Positions 55,816 to 64,000 of a stretch of DNA of 64,000 nucleotides are shown here, piece after piece. The notes beneath the pieces were generated by a model. The model was not told where the DNA came from, did no database searches, and saw only the letters and a program-made list of their open reading frames with translations. Both the position numbers and the translations under genes were made by a program. How positions within the stretch are numbered: position 1 is the stretch's first letter; the number at the start of each line of letters is the position of its first letter. The DNA is from Bettongia penicillata ogilbyi (lineage: Eukaryota > Chordata > Mammalia > Diprotodontia > Potoroidae). The stretch lies in assembly GCA_023548195.1 (NCBI GenBank), contig JAJHZJ010000252.1:4559969-4623968 (forward strand), given 5' to 3'.

Positions 55816-56275
55816 ATCCTCCATGATGTTTATCATGGTAATAGACCATAAATATTTTTAAATAAAACAAATGAATAGTTAATAAATAATGGCAATCACC
55901 GGCAAATCTACTTGACTGTTTTTGAGCTAAAGTGCCATAGAAATAAAGTGCTGGAGATCATCCCAGGAGGAACATTTCAGTTCTTTGCCCTGTAAAATTG
56001 CTTATTCAACTGCCAGAGGAAATGCCAACCTAATTGGCCTTGTCAGTCAGGACAGTGCTCAGGAGGGCCAGTTAGCCTAAGAAGGAAGCTCAAGGAGGAT
56101 TTCAGCCATAGGAGGTGAAAAATTATCAGTGCTCGACCTAAGACAAGGAGATTTAAATGATTTCCTTGTGTTTAATGTCAACTGCAAAGTTGTATGTTCT
56201 TCAGTAATTAATGTGAACAGGCTAGGAAAACATTTGATATATTTTCTTTAAGAAACTGGAATTATCATAGATTGT
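55816..56275. other. Intergenic sequence, nothing recognised
   Basis: Short stretch between repeats with no call. Confidence 0.4.
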
Positions 56276-56279
56276 ATTC

Positions 56280-57365
56280 TTCCAGGGAAGAGATCTCAGC
56301 ATCCATCTAGTCAAGCCACAGACCAAAAGAGTCTTCACTACCTGACAAGGAGTTATTGAGACTCTCCACAAAGACCTTCAAGGAGGGAAGTCTACCACTT
56401 CTTGTCGCAGTCCATTCCACTTTTTGGACAGGTACATGTTAGGAAATTCTTCCTGAAAACAAATCTAAATTGTTTTTTTTCTCAATTTCTCCCCATCTTT
56501 TATTAGTTCATTTGTTTTTGTTTGGTTGGTTTTTTTGTGTCTTCTGGAGTCTCTCTTTCACATGACAGTTTTTCAAGTAATTGAAGAGTTATCATTCTTC
56601 TCCTCTCTTCCACCCTCTTTCCACCTCTCTTTTCTAGACTATATATCCATTCATCCTTCAATATGTCCTCATGTAACTTGAACTGATGTCTCTTCAGCAT
56701 CCTGGTTTCCTTTCTCTGGATACTCTGTACTTCGTTAAAGTCTAACTATGGCACGTCAGTGAGAGACAATACTCCAGACAAGGTCTGAAAAAGGGCAGAG
56801 TACAATGGGATTATCACCTTCATTTTCCTAGAAGTTATATCCTTCTTAGTACAGCCCAAGATTATATTACCTTTTGTTGGCTATTATATCATACTGCTAA
56901 CTCATATTGATCCTGTAGACCCACTAAATCCCCAGTTGTTTAGAAAATAAATGCTTTCTAACCATTTAGCTCCCATCTTATGCTTGTAATAATTATTTTT
57001 GTAACCAAGTTATGCCTTTGTACTTATCTTTTTGAATTTCAGCATATTATATTCAGTCCAATGCTTGAGATTGTCAAGATCCTTTTACATCCTGACTGTC
57101 ACACAGTGTGTTAGGTATGCCTCCATGTTTTGTGTTGATTGAAAATTTGATGAACATGACATGTCTTTATTTAAGTAATTCATAAAAGACTAACCAGACA
57201 AATGTCAATGCTCATATCCTTAGGTCTCTCCTGGAGGACCTCCTATCACATTGATGGAGAATCATTTGTAACCTTGAGTCTAGCTGTCCAAACTAGTTCC
57301 AGAGCCACCTAATTTTACTGTGCAGAGTTCACCTCTCTCCATCTTCTCCACAAGACTATGAGAAA
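56280..57365 (-). mobile_element. CR1/L3 LINE, antisense, about 1.1 kb
   Basis: The reversed L3 order is well preserved: 'gaggagggaagtctaccact'-type, 'ttaggaaattcttcctg', 'agagacaatactccagacaa', 'ggtctgaaaaagggcagagt', 'gtacagcccaagattatatt', 'tattgatcctgtagacccac', 'gcttgagattgtcaagatcc', 'agtgtgttaggtatgcctcc', 'ctccatcttctccacaagac'. A T-rich patch (56475-56540) is inserted. It is the longest uninterrupted L3 in the window. Confidence 0.8.
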
Positions 57366-57374
57366 ATTTAAAAA

Positions 57375-58080
57375 GAACCGTGAGGTTGCATCTTACATCC
57401 ATAAGATTTGCAAAAGATGACCAAAGAAAAGGGAGGAAGAATGAGAGAAAAGGAAAGAAGAAAGGGAGGGAGAGAGGATGGAAGGAAGGAAACTATAATT
57501 GTTGGAAATGTTGCAGTGGGACAGACAAACTAGTGAATTATTTTCAGGGAGTTATTGAAATGGTTTGGACATTTGAGAAAGCAATTTGGAATTATACCCC
57601 CCAAACAGATACATGTATATACCTTTTAAACAGAAATATCACTACTAGGTTTATACCATAAAGCAATAAAAATTAGAGGCAAAGGATCCATCTATCTATC
57701 CATCAACTATCTATCTATATGTGTACATACACATATACAAACATCTTTAAAGCTGTTTTTTGGTTATAGCAAAGAACTAGAAACAAAATGGGTGCTGGTC
57801 AATTAGGGGAATATCTGGACAAATTATGGTTAAAGAAGGTAATAGACTATTATTACTCTGTAATAAATGATGAAAGGACGTAGCTTCAGAGAAACCTAAG
57901 TATATTTGTATGGACTGTGCTCAAAATAAGCAGAACCAGGAGTACAATTTATAGAGTGACTAAAATAGTGTAAAGAGCTACTTTGAGAGAACTTTGGATC
58001 AATATGATTTCCTATCGTGACTCCAAAAACTGATGATGATTCATGCTTTCCACTGTTTTGGAGCAGAGGTAATATAGTGC
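57375..58080 (+). mobile_element. L1 ORF2 C-terminal fragment, sense
   Basis: Sense-strand L1 words: 'gaaagcaatttggaattata', 'acagaaatatcactactagg', 'ggttatagcaaagaactaga', 'ggtcaattaggggaatatct', 'cagaaccaggagtacaattt'. The left end (57415-57490) is a GA-rich patch. Frames are closed, so it is a dead fragment on the strand opposite to most L1 copies here. Confidence 0.7.
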
Positions 58081-59395
58081 AGATATAGTATAAAACATGT
58101 TTTCAAACATAGCCATAAAATTTATGTAAGAACACAAATTTATTTTTTCTTGACTATACTCTTCTATTCATGGAATCAGGAATGTATTGGACTTGGTAAG
58201 CAATTATCATTATACAAAAAAATGAAAATAGCATCATGTAAAAATGGACAGAAGAGAGAAGAAGAATACTTAGGAAGGAGTGTGATCGAAAAGAGCTGTA
58301 ATGATACTACCATGTTAAATATGATATGTATTTTTAAAAATATATTAACCAGCTATATACAGGAGATTCACAATTTCATATGTAATATTGTTTGTCTCTC
58401 CTACTTTTATATGGAAATACTGTTTGGTGGTTGTCAAGTTCATAATTTTAAAAAATTATTTTTGTAAAAGAATGCATGAAATGTTTCATTAAAAACTTTG
58501 TTAAAAATATAGGTGTAATTCCCTTTTCAAAGTCTCACAGATATTATAGGTACTCGCTACTATGTCTTTTAGAGCCAAATTGAAGGTTGTTGAAAGGATA
58601 GCTTATTCAGGCATAGTGATGTGATAGTTGAAAAAAATGCCTTGATGTGAAGTATTTCTGCTTATGGAGTCAGGGAAAGAATGGATGTTTTTCTTCTGAT
58701 CTATGAAATGAATTGAAGAGACATTATTATAAGTTATAACTTGAAAGAAGTTGAAGAGATTGTTTTCTCGTCATAACTAGAAAGAAGCTGAGAAGATAGA
58801 AAGAAAGGAAATAGAGAGATCTCTTTCTGATGAAACTGTCTCCACCTTTACTTTGTAAAGAGGATTTTGAGAAGAGACTTTACTTGATACCTTGAGATAA
58901 ATTGAATAGTATTAGACTGTCTTTTCACAAATGAGAAATCAAATGGCATTATAGTGAGAATTTCAGGTGAATGTATATGATTTTTTGCAGTCAAAATATT
59001 GTAAATAATTATTCATGCATAGGCTATCATTTATTTGTAATAAATTCTATATTAAAATTATATATACATATATAGTAATTTAAATATTATAGGAGAGTCA
59101 AGGAACTACTATAAGAAAATAAGAGTTATTACTATTGGGAAAGGACATTTCTCCAGTTCATTAAATAAACTATTAAACTAATATTTAATGAATTAATCAA
59201 ACTAATTGATTAATTAATGAAAACAAGATTGAAATTTTATTCATGAGAAAAAATATCAAATCATGCCGCTAGCTTTCTCTGTATTTCAGAATGACAAAAT
59301 CAAAGAAAGAGAATGAGGCAAGTGGCAGCTTTGGAAGGGCTGACATATAATAATAGAGTAATAGCTAATATTGATAGATGTTTTCAAGTTTTGCA
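58081..59395. other. Intergenic sequence, nothing recognised
   Basis: About 1.3 kb with one 105-codon plus frame (58150-58467) lacking any known domain. It is AT-rich (the frame is rich in K, N, I) and may be a chance frame. Confidence 0.4.
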
Positions 59396-59399
59396 AAGC

Positions 59400-59425
59400 A
59401 AAGCACTATATATATATGTGTGTAT

Positions 59426-59472
<47 letters not shown>

Positions 59473-59475
59473 ACA
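59400..59475. repeat. (TA)n microsatellite
   Basis: TATATA repeats with small interruptions, about 75 bases. Confidence 0.9.
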
Positions 59476-59639
59476 CATATCATCTCATTTGATACAAGTG
59501 AGATTGGCTAAGTGTTCATCTTCATAGGTCATTAGGGAGGTCTTTACTTTCTGTATCTTGCTACATAAGGTAGACTAAAACCACTGCATTTCCCTTGTTT
59601 ACTGGTTTAGTAATCTTGTCAAGAAAGAGATAGAGAGAC

Positions 59640-60000
59640 AGAGAGAAATGAAGCTAGCCTGACAAGATCCTGTTTTGGGAACCTCATGATGAAACTATGC
59701 TGGCTCTTTGCATCACCTTTCTAGATGTCCTCAAACATCTCTTCAATTTTTTTTGGAATTTTCCCAACAGCCCAAATGAAGTTCATTGGTATGGGTATTT
59801 AGACTGCTATCCTCCCTTTTTTTGAAAATCTTGACATCATTGCTCTTTTCCATTTTTATGGGATCTTTCCAATTTTCCATTTTCCTTTCAGGAATATCAT
59901 AGATTGTGACTTAGCAATCTAAGTCTTTTCATTTGTCACTGAAGGATAATGGTAACTTTAGGATCTTGAATGGAAAGATTTATCTCATTGATATTGCTAA
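59640..60000 (-). mobile_element. CR1/L3 LINE fragment, antisense
   Basis: 'Cctcatgatgaaactatgct', 'ttctagatgtcctcaaacat', 'gacatcattgctcttttcca', 'ttagcaatctaagtcttttc' reverse the RT-coding region of L3, the same part as at 26500-26780. Confidence 0.6.
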
Positions 60001-60424
60001 AAAATTTTTTTTTGCAATGACAACCTGCCCCAATGGTTACAATCCTTTATTTCAATACACCAAGAGTGGATTTTCTTTTTTTTTCAGAAAGTAAAACTTC
60101 TACCCTCAGTTCAAACAAGTGCTTCAAAACTGTACTCCTTAGAAACCAAAAAGCTTCTTTGTGGTAGAGAAACATCCATATTCTGCTCCATTTCTTGACA
60201 AAATCATTTTTTAAAGATATGATGATTCTAAGACTACTTAGGATAAAGTTTTTGTTGCCAGTGAATGTCTATGAAAAAAGTAATGACAATGTGAGGATTT
60301 CCTTTTTCGCTAATGTATCAAAACCATATGCATTATCAAGTACCACAGGTATTCAATCTGTGCAAAAAATAGAAAACTTTTCTTTGTAGTTAAAAAGTTA
60401 CATTTGAAAAAGAAAATTTCTAAA
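60001..60424. other. Unassigned
   Basis: A T-run rich stretch. The 64-codon plus frame (60195-60389) is unsupported. Confidence 0.35.
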
Positions 60425-61908
60425 ACTTCAGTGTACTTTGTGGTTCCTTTGACTTCTGGGAAATATCATATTCCAAGTCTTTCAGTCCCTTAATGTAGAA
60501 GTTGTTAGATCTCACGTTATCCTGATTGTATTTCCACAATACTTGAATTGTTTCTTTCTGGCTGCTTGCAATATTTTCTTCTTGACTTAGGAGCTCTGAA
60601 ATTTGGCTACAATATTCCTAGTTTTCCTTTGGGGATCTCTTTCAGGAGGTGATTCCTGGATTCTTTCATTATCTATTCTACCCTCTGGTTCTAGAGTATC
60701 AGGGCACTTTTCCTTGATAATTTCATAAAGATGATGAGTAGGCTCTGTTTTTGATCATGGCTTTCAGATAGTTCCATAATTTTAAAATTGTCTCTTCTGA
60801 ATCCATTTTCCAGGTGAGTTGTTTTTCCAATAAAATGTTTCACATTTTCCGCTATTTTTTCATTCCTTTGACTTTGTTTCATAATTTCTTGATTTTCATA
60901 AAAGGTCATTAACTTCCACCTGCCCATTCTAATCTTTAAGGAATTTTTTTCTTCAGTAAACTTTTGGACCTCCTTTTCCATCTGGCCAATTCTGCTTTTT
61001 AGGGCATTCTTTTCTTCATTGGCTTTTTGGATCTCTTTTCTAATTTGGGGTTAGTCTATTTTTTACAATATTATTTTCTTCAGCTTTTTTTGGGTCTCCT
61101 TTAGCAAGCAATTAACTCATTTTTCATATTTTTTTGCCTCACTTATTTCTCCTCCCAATTTGTGCTCTATTTCTCTTACTTGATTTTCAAATCCTTTCTG
61201 AGCTCTTCATGGCCTGAGACCAATTCATATTTTTCTTAGAGGCTTTGGACAGAGGAATTTTGACTTTGTTGTCTTCTGTTGCATGTTTTGGTCTTCTTTG
61301 TCTCCAAAGTAAGATTCTATAGTCTGATTCTTTTTTTGGTTTTTGCTCATTTCCCTAGTCATTTTCTTGACTTTTGAGGTCTTTGTCAAGGTAGATCTCT
61401 GCTTCCAGTAGGAGTGGGGTATGTACTGTCAGTTGTTTGATTCCCCCACAATCTGTGGGCCTAGAACTCCAGAAACAGTCGCTGTCTCTGCCCTTGCTGC
61501 TGCTGAAGTTTCCTCCACCTCCTTCCCTCTCTGCCAACCTGAGGCTGGGGTCAGTAACCACTCACAGTAACCACTCCACTCTCCTATACTGGTCCCACAG
61601 GCTTTTTCCACTGACTTTCCAATTTGCCCTTGGCGTTTTGGGGGCTTGAAGTCTGGAAACTGCCACAGTCCCCCCAAGGCCTGCTCAGGTCCCATCTGTG
61701 GTGGTGTGGGCCCATGGGACTGCACCCTCCCCCCTATGTGGTGGGATAGACACTTCCTGGCAATCTTCCAGGATGGTCTTGAGCTGGAGCTTTGCTTTGT
61801 TCCATCATTCTGTGGGTCTGCAGCTCCTGAATTTGTTTACAGTTATTTTTTTTTACAGGCATTTGACTGGGCTTGGAGGCAGGGCTCTACCATCTTGACT
61901 CCACCCCT
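60425..61908 (-). mobile_element. L1 copy: ORF1 fragment and complete 5' UTR
   Basis: On the minus strand from 61908: L1 5' end (plus strand 'ggctctaccatcttgactcc'), a GC-rich 5' UTR (61330-61908), then ORF1 with frameshifts. The frame 60691-60981 retains NEKIAENVKHFIGKTTHLEN and MELSESHDQKQSL, closely matching the ORF1 at 50687. It is truncated within ORF1 at about 60425. The long minus frames over the 5' UTR (61355-61725) are GC-rich by-products. Confidence 0.8.
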
Positions 61909-62194
61909 GAAAAATTAGAATTTCTAAACCTAGCTAATTACAGGCCACATAAATTTCTGACCTAAGTTCAGAGACAAAGAACCATGAGTTAGGTAGTTAT
62001 AGGACAAAATCAATTATTGCAAATAGGATCAATAAAACAGAGGCAGAATCAATCCAATCAACCAAGATGCGATACATCTTCAGGATGGTCATATGTACAT
62101 GCAGTTTTGTTGACTTCATACCTCTGTGTAAAAGATTTTTTTCCATGTAAAAAAAACAGTGATTTTTGTGTCCTGTCACATTCACTGATATAAA
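61909..62194. other. Unassigned
   Basis: Short AT-rich stretch between L1 and MIR with no call. Confidence 0.4.
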
Positions 62195-62370
62195 AGAAAC
62201 CCTATGAGATAAGTGCTATTGTTATCCCCATTTTACCTTTTGAGGTGACTGAAGCAAACAATTTAAGTAACCTGCCTAGCATCACAGAGCTTGTAAATAT
62301 CTGAGGCCAGATTTGAAAACAAATCTTCCCAACTCCAAGCTTAGCACTCTGTTGAGCTATCTAGCTTCCA
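62195..62370 (+). mobile_element. MIR-type SINE 3' half
   Basis: 'Aagaaaccctatgagataag', 'ttatccccattttacctttt', 'gaggtgactgaagcaaacaa', 'ctgaggccagatttgaaaac' and 'gttgagctatctagcttcc' are MIR 3' words in order. Confidence 0.7.
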
Positions 62371-62469
62371 TATATGATATATAATAACCATGTATTGTAT
62401 GATCTTCATATTTTCTTTTTTCTTTGCCATTTATGCATATACATATATGCATGCACATATGTATGTATG

Positions 62470-64000
62470 TATCAAGCAAGTTTGGCCCTAGGTACAAATA
62501 AAACAAGGCAGAGATCAATACAGTTTTGTCAAGATATTTACTGGTCATAACAAACACTTTCCAGCAACCCAAAAGTGACTCTACACATAGATATCACTAG
62601 ATGGTCCAATCTCTAAATCAAATTAATTATATACTTTGCAGTCAAAGGTGAAGAAGCTCTAAGTTGGTTAAAAACAAGACCTTAAGCTGACTGTGACTTA
62701 GATCACAAGTTTCTAAGTGCAGAATTCAAACTTAGATTGAAGAAAGTAAGGAAAACCATCAGACCATATATGTGTGACCTAAGTAACATACCTTATGAAT
62801 ATTGCAAGAGAAGCAATTAGTAGAGTAAGAAGATTTGATCTGGTGGATCTGGCTCAAAGAACTATGGACAGAGGTTCACTGTGTTGTATAAGAAGCAACA
62901 GAAACAATTTCTAAAGAAAAAGAAGGGCAAGAAAGCAAAAGGGCTATATGAAGAGGCTTTACAAATAACTAAGAAAAGAAGGAAAGCAAAAGGGGAAATA
63001 GAAAGGGAAAGATATACCCAACTGAACATAGAATTTCAGAGAATAGCAAGGAGAGATAAAGTTTTCTTAAATGATCAATGCAAAGAAATAGAAAACAATT
63101 GGATAGGAAAGACAAGATCTCTTCAAGAACATTAAGAGATATCAAGGCAACATTTCATGCAAAAATGGGCATGATGAAAAGCAAAAATGGTAGTGACTTA
63201 ACAGAAGCAGAAAAGAATAAGGAGAAGTGGCAAGAATATACAGAAGAACTATACAGGAAATATTGCAACATCAGCAATAACCAGGAAGGCATGACTACTG
63301 ATGTAGATTCAGACATCCGGGAGAGTGAAGTCAAGTGGGCCATAGGAAGTTTGTTAACAACTAGGTGAGTGGAGGTGACTAATTCCAGATGAGCCATTTA
63401 AAATTCTAAAAGTTGATGCCGTTAAAGTGTTTCACTCAATATGCCAGCAAATTTAGAAGACTCAACAGTGACCAATTGGAAAAGATCAATTTACATCCCA
63501 ATCCTAAAAAGGGCAATGCCAAAGAGTGTTCAAATTATTGATTGACACAATTGTACTCATTTCACAACCAAAAAGGTTATGCTTAAGGATTTTACAAGCT
63601 AGGGCTTCAAACAATTATGTGAACCAAGAATATCAGAAGAGCAAACTGTTTTCAAAGAGGCAGAAGAACTAGAGACCAAATTGCCAACATTCATTGAATT
63701 TTGGAGAAAGCAAGTGAGTTCCAGAAAAACATTTATATCTGGTTCATTGACTACAATGAAGCCTCTGGTTGTGTGAGTTACAACAAAATATGGGCAAGAG
63801 TCCCCTCAAAAAAGATCATCTTTTTTGTCTCCTGAGGCACCTATATGTGTGTCATAAAGCAGCATGACAACCAAGTATGGAACGAACTGGTTGTTGTTGG
63901 AAAAAAGAGTATGACAAGGTTATATATTGTTTACCTTATTTATTTAACTTATATGAAGAGTACATATCAAAAATTCAGGCTGGGTGATTAAAAGCCAAAA
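62470..64000 (+). mobile_element. RTE (BovB-like) LINE, decayed, truncated by window end
   Basis: Sense-strand RTE ORF2. The endonuclease end is at 62480-62800: 'cagcaacccaaaagtgactc', 'cacatagatatcactagatg', 'cttaagctgactgtgactta'. The linker is at 62870-63140, in a 62881-63135 frame containing EEALQITKKRRKAKGEIERE. The RT N-terminal part is at 63078-63368, with FHAKMGMMKSKNGSDLTEAE and KWQEYTEELY, and RT fingers/palm follow beyond 63370. A decayed RT motif A (FIDYAKAF-type) is near 63745-63770. At least one frameshift separates the 62881 and 63078 frames and many stops follow. This LINE class is the likely partner that mobilised SINEs with matching tails, though that link is inferred. It continues past the window. 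Confidence 0.85.

Noticed and set aside
61355..61918. GC-rich frames on both strands that look like a small gene
   Set aside because: They lie in the L1 5' UTR, and the same region is seen at 22890-23705 in another L1.
1..64000. CRISPR arrays, operons, phage or plasmid features
   Set aside because: No regularly spaced repeats with unique spacers, no dense same-strand gene runs and no ribosome-binding-site pattern. The repeats identify vertebrate DNA.

Overview
The window is nuclear DNA from a mammal, and the repeats point to a marsupial. It carries many copies of a tRNA-headed SINE with the typical marsupial 3' tails, old L2, MIR and CR1/L3 elements, marsupial-type L1 with a long pyrimidine-rich (antisense) spacer between ORF1 and ORF2, and an RTE (BovB-like) LINE. 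I cannot name the species. No prokaryotic, CRISPR, phage or operon-like content is present.

Only one protein-coding gene is recognised: MID1IP1 (MIG12, Spot14 family) on the minus strand. Its 188-codon reading frame is uninterrupted at 15071-15637. A 3' UTR runs left to a poly(A) signal near 13910. A CpG-rich 5' region runs right to about 19.2 kb. Two candidate promoters for it can be read in the sequence. The proximal one has a TATA box at 16472-16479 and possible splice donors at 16330-16335. The distal one, at about 18.65-18.95 kb, has an exact SRE-1 decamer 20 bp from a CCAAT box plus a CACGTG E-box. That is the layout expected of a sterol/lipogenesis-responsive promoter and fits the role of MID1IP1 in activating acetyl-CoA carboxylase.

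The rest is intergenic and repeat-dominated. 0.4-13.9 kb: L2, MIR, marsupial SINEs, one L1 with a 17-bp target duplication and a long GGAGA pentamer array. 13.9-19.2 kb: MID1IP1 and its CpG island. 19.2-20.0 kb: a pyrimidine-rich tract. 21.6-32.7 kb: L1, L3 and nested L2 copies. 34.7-42.4 kb: SINEs, LTR-like pieces and AT microsatellites. 44.3-46.7 kb: an internally deleted Tigger1-like transposon, then a CR1/L3 element split by a 7SL RNA retrocopy. 46.7-62 kb: a dense set of L1 and L3 fragments, mostly on the minus strand. 62.5-64 kb: a decayed RTE LINE that runs off the window end.

I found no convincing undescribed biological system. The points most worth checking are the SRE-1/NF-Y/E-box promoter, the 7SL retrocopy, the nested and rearranged transposons, and two short unassigned open frames that directly follow good splice-acceptor sequences (8497 and 9457). 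Repeat family names were assigned by eye, and boundaries are accurate to roughly 10-50 bp unless a target duplication is given.
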